64,000 nucleotides of DNA from Strongylocentrotus droebachiensis (GCA_035222895.1 JAVYIG010007442.1:38083-102082); one strand, 5' to 3'. Positions 23,867 to 35,650 are shown, numbered from the stretch's first letter. The notes: generated from the sequence alone by a model not told the origin. Numbers and translations: made by a program.

Positions 23867-24955
23867 ATTGGCGTGGAGTCTAGGGGCAGGGGTCAAAGGG
23901 CAGAGTCCCAGGAAGCTCAGAGGGTATGGGCATTTAATTACGGTCAGATGAGCATATTTTGATACCTTATTCATGACACTGGTCACTAATTGGCGTGGGG
24001 TCCAGGGGGCTAAGCCCCCTGAAATGTATGGATTTGAGGCATTTATAACGGTCATTGAGCATTCAGGGGCCGCCTTAGGCCCCCTGGTGGGGTCGAGGGG
24101 GCGGAGCCCCCGAAAGCTCAGCGTTTTAGGCATTTAATTACGGTCAGATGAGCATAGTTTGATACCCCATTTGTGACACTGGCAGGTCACTAATTGGTGT
24201 GGGGTCCAGGGGGTGGAGCCCCCGGAAGGTCAGAGATTTAAGGCAATAAATTATTGTCAGATGAGTATCCAGGGGGCAAAGCCCCTGAAAGCTCAGGGTT
24301 TTAGGCATTTAATTACGGTCAGATGAGCATATTTTGATACCCCATTTGTGACACTGGCAGGTCACTAATTGGTGTGGGGTCCAGGGGGTGGAGCCCCTGA
24401 AAGTCAGGGATTTGAGGCATTTTATAACGGTCATTGAGCATTCAGGGGCCGTCTTAGGCCCCCTCAGGCTGGTGGGGTCGAGGGGGCGGAGTCCCCGGAA
24501 GCTCCGGTTTTAGGCATTTTTTTACGGTCAGATGAGCATATTTTGATACCCCATTTGTGACACTGGCAGGTCACTAATTGGTGTGGGGTCCAGGGGGTGG
24601 AGCCCGCGGTAGCTCAGGGATTCAAGGCAATAAATTATTGTCAGATGAGTATCCAGGGGGCAGAGCCCCTGAAAGCTCAGGGGTTTTAGGCGTTTAATTA
24701 CGGTCATATGAGCATATTTTTATACCACATTTGTGACACTGGCAGGTCACTAATTGGCGTGGGGTCCAGGGGCGGAGCCCCCGGAAGCTCAGGGGTTTTA
24801 GTAAATAAATTACTATCAGATGAGTATCCAGGGGCCTGACTTAGGGCCATTGGTTGGGTCCAGGGGCAGAGCCTCTGGCAGCTCAGGGTTTTAGGCGTTT
24901 AATTACGGTCAGATGAGCATTTTTTTTATTCCTTAAGTTTCTGACACTGGCAGGA
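23867..24955. repeat. Composite 175-210-bp tandem repeat with GGGGGCGGAGCCCC palindromes
   Basis: Five to six units each contain 'aattggcgtggggtccaggggg', a palindrome around GGGGCGGAGCCCC, 'gctcagggttttaggcatttaattacggtcagatgagcatattttgatacc' and 'gtgacactggcaggtcact'. Units differ in internal duplication. The same repeat lies in the opposite orientation at 39590-40110 and 40945-41215. It is non-coding. Confidence 0.9.
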
Positions 24956-25017
24956 CACTATTCTGTCTTTCTTTCTCTCTTTCTTTCTATTTCATTTAGG
25001 TGCATTTTGTTTCTGGA

Positions 25018-25225
25018 TATGTCGTGGTATAGTGATTAATTTTTATCTCAATCATTATTATGTCAATCGTATGGTTGAGCTGATGGCTCGAATCCCAGCC
25101 TGGCACTATATATCAAACTTTCTCTGGCGAGACATTATCCACATAATTATGAAATTCTACACCCGGGTGTAAAAGGATAGGCCTACCTGGCTATTGCTGG
25201 TGTAATAATAAATAAATATAATCCC
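25018..25225 (+). mobile_element. tRNA-like SINE
   Basis: 'gtcgtggtatagtgattaa' resembles an A-box region and 'ggctcgaatccc' a B-box. About 120 bp of tail follows with an 'aataaataaat' end. It is diverged and sits next to the tandem-repeat array. Confidence 0.55.
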
Positions 25226-25229
25226 TAAA

Positions 25230-26080
25230 TATGGGTCTCATTTTTTTACAAAATCATGACTAAACATGGGTCCGTTCTTCTTTTTTTTTTTTTTTTTTTA
25301 ATGGGCCTGTATTTCAAGAAAATCTGCCAAAATAACCCTTTTAAATAATGGGTAGGGGTTTCGAGTCTCGAGCGGAACCCCCCCCCCCCCCCCCGGGTCT
25401 GGTGACATAGTTTTTTTAATGCTAGTTGGATCATGGCAATGCCTACGTATAACGGTCGCATGTCAGTTGACCGAAGACCAAAATAATACATATTTATATC
25501 GAAGATCCAGGTTTATGGCTCAAAAGGCGTCAGGATCTCTAGACCGAAAAATCCTACGAACCTCTGGACAAATACAGACATTCATTTGCATCCGCGACAA
25601 TTGCTCGTTATGTCTTTAAAGTTATATAGGTCTAGGGCTTTGGTAGACCGAATAATCAGTCTAATTACTCCTCCGACCAGACGGATTTCTCTGTAAAGGG
25701 TTTTGGTTGCAATGGGGTCGAGTTTATATTTAAATTAGAGTTATATATGCAGGGCAGCAGGGACGGCGAGCCACTCCCCCCCCCCCCCCCTCATTTTTTG
25801 TTTGTTGTTGAAAAAGTTCAAAAAACTAAATGTATAGTCTATTAAATATTCACTAAAGACTCCAACACACTTTTAGGCTCTTTTAGGGCCGTAAAGTACA
25901 GCATTTACACTAATTAAAATGCAAAAATCTTCTCGCTCGGTCGCTATATCTATAGTCAGGTCAATATACGGTAAAAAACACCCCAACCCCCGAAAAATTG
26001 AAACAAAAGGTTTTTCAACGGTGTCCAGTAGTATTCGACCTCAGGAATAACATACCAAAAGTATACCAAAATCGAAGGTT
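25230..26080. other. Poly-C/poly-T-rich non-coding stretch
   Basis: C-runs of 15-17 bases lie at about 25378-25394 and 25776-25790. No gene is supported. Confidence 0.4.
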
Positions 26081-26089
26081 CAGAAAGCT

Positions 26090-26480
26090 GTTATTTTCAA
26101 GATGGCGTCCATGATGGCCGCCGATACCTAAAAATGGCCATAAATCACTTATTATCCATCGTAGAGACATAATGTTGGTGTCTATCCCATGGTTTCGGGG
26201 GTCAGAAAATCCATTGGGACAAGTAAGAATGGTTTGTGATGGTCTAGGAAACCATAAAATCCAAGATGGCGTCTATAATGGCCGCCATAACATACAAATG
26301 GCTATAACTTGTTATCCATCCGAGAGACATAATTGGGTGACTATGCTATGGTTTTCGGGGGACATAGAATCCATTAGGATAAGTTAGAATGTTAAGCAGT
26401 GGTTCAGTAAACCACGAAGTCCAATATAGCGTCCAAAGGGCCACAAAACCACTAAGATTTCTCAATAGAGGGCGCATTAT
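26090..26480. repeat. Degenerate ~170-bp tandem repeat containing 'aagatggcgtc'
   Basis: Units such as 'caagatggcgtccatgatggccgcc..taaaaatggccataaatcacttattatccatcgtagagacataat' recur at about 26097, 26262 and, weakly, 26415. A run of 18 Cs follows at about 26535-26552. Confidence 0.7.
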
Positions 26481-27223
26481 ATAAACTAGAAATGAACTTA
26501 TAATGTTTCTCTCTCACCCTTATGGTGTTACCGACCCCCCCCCCCCCCCCCCAGAAAGGGGGTCAATTCAACTATTGATAGGTCATTTTCAACACTGAGG
26601 GAGTGGCCGAGGGGGGAGGGGGGAAGTGACAAAGACAAAGTAACAACTTAATAATAATATCTAGATACACATTCATAATACCTACCATACAATTAAAAAT
26701 GTTTAAAACCTCGTGTCGTTCTTGTCATCTTATAGCGAATACACATGCAGATCTTCATGTTCTTTCATTTGAAGAGGAATGTACTTTAATAAGGAAAAAT
26801 CATCTTCTGGAGCACTATCTGCTGCATTTAGCACGGATCATTAAAATAATGGAAACATTCAAATTATATTTGTTTTCCCCTCATAATTATCAATATCACA
26901 ATATTCGCACCCTGACTGTGACTTTTGTATTATATAAATATGAGAAAATTAGGTTAATATGTTAAGGATTTCATAATTATATATTCTCTTCATAATTTTT
27001 TGTTTATTATTTCGTGTCTTCATATGGTATACTATTGTTTGTTCGACCATCATCTTTGTAAATTATTCTTTTGAACGTATTAATTTAAGTATGTTTCTCG
27101 TTATGATTTAACATTTTGATTGTGAATAATGCACAATTCAAATTTATGTTGTGACGTATAATCATGTTTTCGTTAAAATAAATACATTTTGAATGGAGTT
27201 GAAAATTAGTACCTGACACTTAA

Positions 27224-27755
27224 AGGTACTATGTCCCATTTGCAGTCCAAAAAAATGAAAAAGTTAAATTCCAACTGCATTTGAAAGATGATACTAATTT
27301 AGAACTTCCCTAAAAAAGGTGGGGCTTGAAAATGTCTTCAAGTGGGAAAATAATGACTATTAGTTGTCAAATCGACTTTAGGGCTATAGAGCCCAAAAGT
27401 AATAGTCTTGATTTTCAGACAATTGTACCGAATGGTCATACGTTTTATGCTGCGCAAAGATTCAATCAGTTTAATCTTGGCCATCACAAGAAGTGGGTTA
27501 TTGATGTAAACAATGCTCATGTACCCTTTACAACTCTTTTCATGTATGTCATTACCAAAGAAGAAAAAAAAGCCAGTCAGTCACTCAATAGTGTCTGACA
27601 GTGAAGTCTAGCAAGTAAACGGGTTTCTTTGCATAATTTGAATATGAGGACACTGCTAACGTTTAAATTTCACAGATAGGACATACATGACATATTCATA
27701 ATTCCTGCAAAGTTTTACAGAATTTGAGGTTGGCTGCAAAAGGGACATAGTACCT
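27224..27755. mobile_element. TTAA MITE (family F3), complete copy 1
   Basis: TTAA lies at 27220-27223 and 27756-27759. Inverted termini are AGGTACTATGTCCCATTTGC and its near-complement. The 532-bp interior contains a 90-codon plus-strand frame at 27326-27598 that is also kept in copy 2. A terminal fragment of the family is at about 47598-47625 in the CDC37 region. Confidence 0.9.
27326..27598 (+). other. 90-codon frame inside F3, conserved in both copies
   Basis: It starts MKMSSSGKIMTISCQIDFRA and ends ASQSLNSV. The minus-strand frame at 28899-29174 in the other F3 copy is collinear (about 91 codons, same start and end), with substitutions and one compensated frame difference near VIDV. No family is recognised. 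Retention could be chance in a young, conserved MITE. Confidence 0.35.
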
Positions 27756-28094
27756 TTAACGTCAGGGAAATTAATATGAACACCGTGTTTGTTTGTTATG
27801 CTGTCCTCTTGCGGGCAATGCTATGTAATTACTGCATTTTAGTATTGATGGATGACCTTCGCAGTTCGACCGGCATCTTGTTCGCGTATATGCATGTGCC
27901 AAAAAATGGTTGGTTAAACTCGGAATTATTGTAGCTAGGAGCCATTTTTAATGTCGTTGTGACACTAGGGAAACGCACTCTATTTACTCTTTATAACGGC
28001 TGCTCCGGTATATGTCAGCCATTCAGTTGGATAATGTAGGCGCCCTAGTCAGACAAAATGATGCACGCTCTATCCTACACAGTTAACATTTTTG

Positions 28095-28370
28095 TGAACA
28101 AGTTGTTTAAAAGTTTAAACAACCTCGGTTTAACGGGTGACCTGATCTGAGAGTTGTTTAAAATGTTAAGCATCTCGAGTTGTTTAAAGTTTAAACACTT
28201 AGTTGGTCAACATTTTGAACAACTTGTTTAAAATCACAATTTAAACAACCGGTGTTGTTTAAAAAGGAGCTGTTGTTCAGTGGGGGTTGTTTACACCAAC
28301 TGGGTTGTTTAAAGAAAGTTGTTTAAAAAGGAGCTGTTGTTCAGTGGGGGTTGTTTACAACAAAAGGGTT
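28095..28370. repeat. GTTGTTTAAA-rich word repeat with a 64-bp tandem duplication
   Basis: 'gttgtttaaa' or its complement occurs more than ten times in about 270 bp. 'tgtttaaaaaggagctgttgttcagtgggggttgtttaca' is present twice, near 28257 and 28321. Confidence 0.75.
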
Positions 28371-28619
28371 GTATAATGGGGTATAATTTGGGTTTGATAC
28401 TCTGAATAAGTGCATCACTACTTCTGGGTCTCTATATAGGTATATGAAGACTAACAATATGGTAGGGTAATTCTGCAATTCATGAATTAGCGCCAACACA
28501 GTGCCCATTTTGCATGAGCGCGCATGCACGCACGTATAAACTGCATATATAGGGATGCATGCAATCTCTATTCAGTACTATTTTTTTGGCTCCCGAAAAT
28601 TTGAAAATCGCGGCCGAAT

Positions 28620-29600
28620 AATTCGCTCTACCTCCATTAAGCAAAAACCAAGATTTGGATTGCTTGTTAAAAATCACATTGAAGAATTCTGTTATGGCTC
28701 CTATTTTTTATTTGTCTCACGAGTTTGATGCATGTGTTTAAAGATACTATGTCCCTTTTGCAGCCAACATCAAATTCTCTCGAACTTTGCAGGAATTATG
28801 AATATGTCATGTATGTCCTATCTGTGCAATTGAAACGTTAGCAGTGTCCTAATATTCAAATTATGCAAGGAAACCCTTTTATTTGTTAGACTTCACTGTC
28901 AGACACTATTGAGTGACTGACTGGCTTTTTTCATCTTTGGTACTAACATACATGACATGAGCTGTAAAGGGTACATGAGCATTTGTCTATATACATCAAT
29001 AACCCACTTCTTGTAATGGCCAAAATTAAACTGATTGAATCTTTGCGCAGCATAAAAAGTACGACCAATCGGTACAATGGTCTGAAAAATCAGACTATTA
29101 CTTACTGGCTCTATAGCTCCTAAGTCGATTCGACAACTAATAGTGGTTATTTTCCCACTTAAAGACATTTTCAAGCCTCCCTGTTTTTAGGGAAGTTCTA
29201 AATTAGTATTGTCTTTCAAATGCCGTTGGAATTTAACCTTTTCATTTTTTGGGCCTGCAAATGGGACAGTACCTTTAAAGAGAGGTGACTTTTCTACTGG
29301 AAAATTTATTATTGTCATAATGCTTTTAAATCACAATTTTGGCATGGTACCAAGGGCCGTTTATCCCTACCTTATGCAAACTACAAAGGTAACCCAGAAG
29401 CAACGCGGGGTTGCACGAAATGATATCAATAATTATTTCGATATTCTTTATCAGGCAAAAGGCATAAATGATCTGCAAATTATTTTGAGAATTCTGTTAT
29501 TCATTAACTACTAGAACCCTACAAAAGCAGATTTGTCACTTGTTCACGTCGTAATAAGATAACCTGCTCTTACATTATAGTTGAAGGCGGATAATTTGCA
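28620..29600. repeat. Duplicated segment, copy 1 (carries F3 insertion)
   Basis: The flanks of the F3 MITE, 'tctacctccattaagcaaaaaccaagatttgg'...'gtttgatgcatgtg' and 'agagaggtgacttttctactgg'...'ccctacaaaagcagatttgtcac', match the uninterrupted sequence at 30186-30620. Confidence 0.85.
28742..29274. mobile_element. TTAA MITE (family F3), complete copy 2, inverted
   Basis: TTAA lies at 28738-28741 and 29275-29278. Its termini match copy 1 and its interior is the reverse complement of copy 1. The orthologous position at about 30299-30302 in the neighbouring duplicate has a single TTAA and no element. Confidence 0.92.
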
Positions 29601-29911
29601 CTATTCAATCAAAATCGCCTAGAGTATCCAGAAATATATTGAATTTTAAATGATCTTGTAGGAAATTAAATTTCCTTTCATATGACACCTTACGCATTGT
29701 AAAACGAGGTCCCCTTCAGAAAGTAATCTCCAAGATCGTTCAACACTAGTTGTACATGGCGGCAATTTTTTTCAGCAGCGTAATTTCAAGTTAGTCCACC
29801 TAAGAATTGAACAGAGAGGTGCCCTAAACACATTGATACCCAACGGCCTTTTACAGCATTCCATGTCTCAAAAATCTACAGCGGTATTAGTAATATCTGC
29901 CTGTAACATGT

Positions 29912-29912
29912 G

Positions 29913-29955
<43 letters not shown>
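29912..29955. repeat. (AAT)n microsatellite
   Basis: About 14 AAT repeats lie next to a SINE-like sequence. Confidence 0.95.
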
Positions 29956-29984
29956 CTTTTAAGGTCCACTCCAAATTGTATTAA

Positions 29985-30180
29985 GTTAAACCGAAAATGG
30001 AAATTCTTTTTGCCCAATTGATCGTGAGCCCGGTAGCCACTGAGCAGCGCCAGATCGACGTTGCTTTATCCCTTACTGAACGCCAAACAAGATAGCAGCA
30101 ACTCCCGTCTTTTAACGTCTTTTGGTATGACGCGGCCGGGGTTCGAACCCACGACTTCCCGGTATATTTTGCCTCCCTCA
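29985..30180 (-). mobile_element. tRNA-like SINE or retroelement with B-box
   Basis: The minus strand contains GTGGGTTCGAACCCCGG (a strong Pol III B-box), followed by about 150 bp ending at the (AAT)n tract. No intact tRNA is visible. Confidence 0.55.
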
Positions 30181-30185
30181 CCCCT

Positions 30186-30620
30186 CTACCTCCATTAAGC
30201 AAAAACCAAGATTTGGATGGCTTAATTGTTAAAGATCACATTGCAATATTCTGTTATGGGTCTTATTTTTGATTTGTCTCACGAGTTTGATACATGTGTT
30301 TAAAGAGAGGGGATTTATTCTACAGGAAAATTATTTTCATAATGCTTATAAATCACTATTTTAACATGATACCAAGGGGCGTATATCCCTATCTTATGCA
30401 AACTACAAAGGTCACTCAGAAGCGACGCGTGATTACACGAAATGATATCAACATTTATTTCGATATTCTTTATCAGGCATAACGCTTGATCACAATCTGC
30501 AAATGATTTTGAGAATTCTGTTATTCATTAACTACTAGAACCCTACAAAAGTAGATTTGTCACCTGTCCACGTTGTTATCAAGTAACCTGCTTTTACATA
30601 TTACTGGAAGGCGGGTATCT
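30186..30620. repeat. Duplicated segment, copy 2 (empty F3 site)
   Basis: This is collinear with 28620-28740 plus 29275-29600 and preserves the pre-insertion TTAA. Confidence 0.85.
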
Positions 30621-30639
30621 ATTACTATTTATGCCCCAA

Positions 30640-32820
30640 TTATGGCATGGAAGTAAGGCTTATAATTTTCTGCATTTTTCACCTTCAATATATGTTTCAT
30701 AAGACTTTTTTTCTTCATAAGACTATCGATTATACTCTATATATGACACACAAAAAGTCTCCCTGTGCCACATTGTATTTGAATGTATAATGAAATATAT
30801 ATATATATAACAGAAGTTTCAAGATTATATAAACTGTTTCCAGTGCAAGATTAGTCTATACCGGTGTTCGAAATGGTTCCCATGGAGTTCATCAAGACCA
30901 GTAAAGGGATTATTCGGTAAAGCAATCGTGCGGCACAAAGCAATCCATCCTTCCGTCTATTGTTTTGCGCAAGCTTCAATGTTTGGCAAATAAGCGGCCT
31001 TTTAGTGATGGAAATAAAGCAATCTTAGTGTTAGGATAACGGTCTGCATTACAGAGAGTGTTATAGGGGATGCTCCTTTTTCTCTTATTCACCCTTATGC
31101 AGAAGAAATTCAGAATGGGGGAGGGATGCCTTTGTGGGCCAGTGCCCCCCCCCCCCCCCTTAAAAATGTTTGAAGTTCTAGGGAAGATGATCTACCAATT
31201 TTCCGTTGGTCTACTTATGCAGGGCTGTCAACGTACATTTCCATTCCCACACACACACACACACATTCTGTCTGGATAACGAGATTCATGACATCACCAT
31301 CACGTGCAAAAATTAAACCAGTTACAAACTTCGACTTGATCCCGTTCGGTTAGACTTGCTGACACCGCATGTTATCTATTCCTCCTGGACTGCTATAAAT
31401 TGGTCTGATGGATCTGGGTAGAGAACTTTTCGAGTTTACTCTGATATCGAGCAAGTAAATTCAGCACTTTAGACGATTCAAATTCAAGCAAATCCGGACA
31501 GTCATAAGATGACTTGAATAGTGTCAAAAGACAGGACTTGTTTCAAGAGATTCGTTTTTAAATAATTAGTATAGTCATTCTCCCAGTTTACATCAATTTG
31601 AGACCCATGTTCCGTCGTGTTAAACAGGGATTCTTCTACACGGATTGCCATTACGGACTATATTGTTAAACTTGTTAACCAGTAGTTATACTTTAGTATT
31701 CCTCAATTATTATTACATCGAAACAGCTAGTAGTTCATCTAAACTAAAGGCAGTGAATGACGTCATTGGTCTGCATTTAAAGGGCTACTGATCTACACCG
31801 AACGTGAGTAGTTTGTTTATATATTTTTTCATATTTCAGAAAGACAATCATTAGTAGTCAGGATTCATAGAATTTCAATGTAAAGTATATTCCTGTACTT
31901 GCTAGATAGAGTAGTAATATTAATGATGATGATAATTATTTACTTATTTATTTGTTCATTTATACTGAAGGGCTCAGTTTACAACTAGAATAATACCACA
32001 TTTACAAATAATGTATGGAAGAGAGTACAAACAGCAGGACAAATACAACATATTACAAATAAACATAGCATCAGTAGACATTTGCACGTGATATGAAATA
32101 GATATCGAAGAGAAAAAATGTATGGAGGAGAATAACCGACGAGGGAGAGAGAGAGAGAGAGAGGGGGGGGGGCGGGGAGCTGTAGAGGAAAAACCGAGAC
32201 TAATAAGACAAATAATAAATACAATTTTCTGTGACAGAATAAGGGAAACGAAAGAGGGGGCAGAATAATATAAATACTAATAGGAGAAGAAAGATAACAG
32301 ATAAGGAAAACAAGCTGAGAGTGAGAAAGAGAGAGAGAGACGGGGAGACATGGAGAGGAAGAGAGATAGAACGAAAGAGTGAAAGAAAAAGAAATAGTAG
32401 CGGGTAGACTGAGACAGTGTAGGCAATATTTATATACATAAACCATTATTGCTTTTAAAAAAAATTACAATGGAAATAAATATTTCACAATACCTGCAAA
32501 TATAAACCATGTGCATAACACAATGCATCTAATGCAAATCAGAAAGCAAGATAATAATTGTTAGACATGTAGGAACAGAGAAAGAAGAAAAAGAGAGGAA
32601 AAAAGAGGGAAAAACGAGGAAAGATGGAAGAGACAGAGAGGAAAAAAATACCGCGGATTTTCTCAAATCGAAAAATAATAATAATAATAGTAATACTCGC
32701 ATAACACATTACAGGATAGCATGTCCCTATGCGCTCTAAATAGAAAGGAAAGAATTGCAAGAAAAAGTCATACAAATTAGAAATCCACTTAGAAGCAAAG
32801 AAGTACATGTAGTGTTGGAC
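30640..32820. other. Gene-free stretch with GA-rich tracts
   Basis: No gene is supported. Purine-rich (GA)n DNA lies at about 32140-32170, 32320-32400 and 32575-32650, (CA)n at about 31249-31264 and a 15-base C-run at about 31145-31159. Long minus-strand frames here are low-complexity Ser/Leu/Phe translations of GA repeats, not genes. Confidence 0.5.
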
Positions 32821-32827
32821 GCTGAGT

Positions 32828-33167
32828 TCATGGGTGTACACTTTTAACATTGAATAAATACGTTTTAAGAGAAACCTTAAACTTGTTTAAATTATTGTGA
32901 TTTTTCATGGAATCTGGAAGTGAATTCCATAAAACTGAGGAGGCGTGTGTAAAAGAACGTTCACCGTATGTTTTTGTTGAGGTGGGAGGGACAATGAATA
33001 ACGATTTTGAGCTTGATCTTAAAGTTACGAGTAGGCCGATATAATGATAAAAGTTCACATAAATAAGAAGGGGCAATGTCATGAAAGCATTCGTATGCAA
33101 AAACTAATAGTTTAAACAAAATACGGGAGTAGGCAGGAAGCCAATGTAGATTTCGTCTTATCTCCAT
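32828..33167 (-). pseudogene. LINE (CR1/L2-like) ORF2 C-terminus, frameshifted
   Basis: Two overlapping minus-strand frames join as LHWLPAYSRILFKLLVFAYE...APSYLCELL and YGERSFTHASSVLWNSLPDS...FKVSLKTYLF. This is the conserved C-terminal region of CR1/L2-type elements (HWLP---RI-FK, LWN-LP, FK--LKT-LF). A frameshift near 33000 separates the halves. It is the 3' end only. Confidence 0.85.
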
Positions 33168-33174
33168 GCCCGCT

Positions 33175-33420
33175 CCCCCCCCCCCCCTCAGTATTATTAT
33201 TTAGGGTACGCATATGCGTGTTCCAAGCGACCCCCCCCCCCCCCCCCCTTTTCAGCAAAAGTCCGGTGTGTAAAGTCAATACGGGTCGACCTTTTTCTTT
33301 TGTTATACGAGCCTTTTTCAGCACCCCCCCCCCCCCCCTTTCAGCAAAAGTCCGGTGTGTAAAGTCAATACGGGTCGACCTTTTTCTTTTGTTACGAGCC
33401 GGACATTTTGGTAACACGCA
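33175..33420. repeat. Poly-C plus ~100-bp tandem duplication
   Basis: 'ttcagcaaaagtccggtgtgtaaagtcaatacgggtcgacctttttcttttgtta' occurs twice, each copy preceded by a C-run of about 15-18 bases. Confidence 0.85.
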
Positions 33421-34087
33421 TGGGGTCCACCCGTTCTCGGAGTGGGGGGCCGGGTCTCCATGATTCAATGTTATGATCCACGTTGAGAACTGTAGTCTAT
33501 TGTCAAGACTTACATAATATCAGAACACCCCCCTTGGGCACTAACGGGAGTGAAATAATAGAAATATGATATTAATTGAAAAATGAAAGTAATTAAAGTT
33601 CTTGACCAATTTGCACCTAGTAATATTATAGGCCCTATTATGTTGACATTTCCTTCTACTTCACACAACCCTCTGTTGACATTTCCTTCTAAACGCATGT
33701 TGCCCATACATCCTTATATGCAAACCCCCTTAGTAAATAATGTCCTACTTCATCCTAGCCGAAAATGCACAAATCGGGTGTAAATACGCCTAGTCTGAAG
33801 GAAATTGGTCTTGCATGCTCAGAGATGCTTGCCAATTGCTATTTCATGGCACGTTTTACCCATTTTACCTAATTGTTATGGTATTTCTACAATGTTGACA
33901 GTTTAAGTTACTCGAGCTGTTGGAGTAGGCAAAGATTAATTGGTCCGCCAAGTTTGGAGGAGATTGATAACGCCGTGTCGGAGGAGGTAGCAGCCAACAA
34001 AAAAGTCTCTGTCCTTTGAATTATAATACATACCTATTCTAATACTACAACTAATAGTAATGCTATCATTTTTTTGATTTCTTTCAG

Positions 34088-35650
34088 ATGACAATTACAC
34101 TTGGAGGGACGGAGGCAGCTAGAACTATAACAACTTTGGCCGAGATATCTAATCATCCTAACTCTAATGCAATTCTACAATATGTAACGAGAGAAACAGA
34201 ATCTTGTTTGTACTGGGCTCAGCTTTTGGAGTCGTTATTGGAAAAAGAGAGTATCAGACTCATTTATGCACCCACTCACAATGTCAAAATAGATCCGAAG
34301 TTGTTTGGCGACGTTGCGCAGAGGTTGAACGATGGAAAAACAATACTGGCGGGCATCCATCAAACTAGCGGCGGCGATCATGCGTTTGCCATTGAGCCTC
34401 TTGGTGATGGTAAAGCTCGCATTCTTCATGGCTGGCAAGATTCTCACCCATTAAGGCCTGAACAATCAATGCCGATTGAAGAACTATGCGATACATTGAA
34501 AAGCTTGACCAAGTTGGACCACGTTAATGACAAACGTCGGCTTGAAAAGGCACTTTGCAAGCTGTTCGGGAAAGATCATGCTCGACTGGAAAACAACGTG
34601 GTAAGACGAAAATGTTCTTTTACCTCGATAGTTGAAGGAGTACCAAGAGAATCACTCACATGTCCTGCGAATAGGGCAAGGCTAAGAGGCCTTTCCGAAG
34701 TTATAGCACCTCCTGAAAGGGCAATATTGAGTGGCAGCAGCGTCAGCAGTCGCAACAGCGGCATCAGCGTCAGCAGACGCATCAGCGGCAGCAGCGTCAT
34801 GTCCGTAGATGATTTTGCAGCAGCTGGAGGTAGAGGGAATAGGCTCAGTGGTGTAAAAATGGGTACAGCTTATGGCGCAGGTTTTGGATTTGTGTTGGGT
34901 GCAGGAGGTGCATTGTATTCTGGGGAGGACTGGAAGGACGTAGGCCTGGCAGGTCTTAAATCTGGTCTAGGAGGAGGTGCTGCGGGAGGTGTTGCAGCAG
35001 GGGTTATCGAGGTTACAACGCCGACATTTGTCAAAGCAGGGGCTTCAGTTGTCCGATCTAATGCCGCTGCTGGAATTGCAATGTTTGGTGTACTTGCAAT
35101 TTGGGACGTGACTGAGTGGAAAATGAATAAGATCACACGTGTGGAGCTACGTAAACGTCTTGCAGAGGGCGCAGGAGCAGCAGGAGGTGGTATAGTAGGC
35201 GGTGCTGCTGTAGGTGTGGCTGGAGGAATGTTGCTTGGTCCCCCTGGTGCTTTAGCAGGAGCAGTAATTGGAGGTGCTGCTGGTGGAATTGGAGGGATGT
35301 TTGCTGGCAAAAGCATCGACTATGCTATATGGGATGAAGGCGAGGATGCTGTTATGAATAGTTATGAATTTTTCGGATGGCATGATGTGGTCCGGAATAC
35401 AAGGCCTAAAAAGAATCCAAAGGAAATTGGAAAAGCCTATGCAGAGAAGCTCAAAAACAAACCAAACAAAATGGGACAGACGGATTGGAATAACGTATGC
35501 GTGGGGACATTCATGATTCTAGCTAATGCAATGTACCCTGTCTTTCAAGATCTAATCAAATTGGCAAATAAGATGAGGAGAAATAACAGCAAAGCGCTCT
35601 CTGCTATTGCAACACTTGTTTGTGAACAATCGCAAATTAAAGAAGAATAA
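34088..35650 (+). CDS. Uncharacterised 520-aa protein: candidate papain-like Cys/His domain plus glycine zippers
   Basis: This is an uninterrupted 520-codon ORF and I do not recognise the family. Residues 1-165 form a compact domain with an SCLYW segment (Cys40, Trp43), GGDHAFAIE (His98) and HGWQDSH (Asp118). The order C-then-H-then-D with HAFAI on a strand is what papain-like or transglutaminase-like folds show, so a hydrolase or acyltransferase is possible but unproven. Residues 215-240 are a Ser/Arg repeat encoded by reiterated 'ggcagcagcgtcagc' units. Residues 256-308 and 360-408 are Gly/Ala-rich segments with GxxxG spacing, like membrane-inserting glycine zippers. Between them is an amphipathic part with IWDVTEWKM, and the C-terminal 110 residues are charged. 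'tttctttcag' ends exactly at the ATG, so a 5' exon may be spliced here. No neighbours in an operon sense. It could be ancient horizontal acquisition; this is speculation. Confidence 0.8.
   Translation: MTITLGGTEAARTITTLAEISNHPNSNAILQYVTRETESCLYWAQLLESLLEKESIRLIYAPTHNVKIDPKLFGDVAQRLNDGKTILAGIHQTSGGDHAFAIEPLGDGKARILHGWQDSHPLRPEQSMPIEELCDTLKSLTKLDHVNDKRRLEKALCKLFGKDHARLENNVVRRKCSFTSIVEGVPRESLTCPANRARLRGLSEVIAPPERAILSGSSVSSRNSGISVSRRISGSSVMSVDDFAAAGGRGNRLSGVKMGTAYGAGFGFVLGAGGALYSGEDWKDVGLAGLKSGLGGGAAGGVAAGVIEVTTPTFVKAGASVVRSNAAAGIAMFGVLAIWDVTEWKMNKITRVELRKRLAEGAGAAGGGIVGGAAVGVAGGMLLGPPGALAGAVIGGAAGGIGGMFAGKSIDYAIWDEGEDAVMNSYEFFGWHDVVRNTRPKKNPKEIGKAYAEKLKNKPNKMGQTDWNNVCVGTFMILANAMYPVFQDLIKLANKMRRNNSKALSAIATLVCEQSQIKEE

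Noticed and set aside
31985..32446. 153-codon minus-strand frame, Ser/Leu/Phe-rich, looks like a membrane protein
   Set aside because: It is the translation of a (GA)n/(CT)n tract; overlapping frames on the same strand show the same low-complexity pattern.
34870..35316. 148-codon minus-strand Pro/Ala-rich frame
   Set aside because: Antisense of the Gly/Ala-rich zipper segments of the 520-aa ORF.
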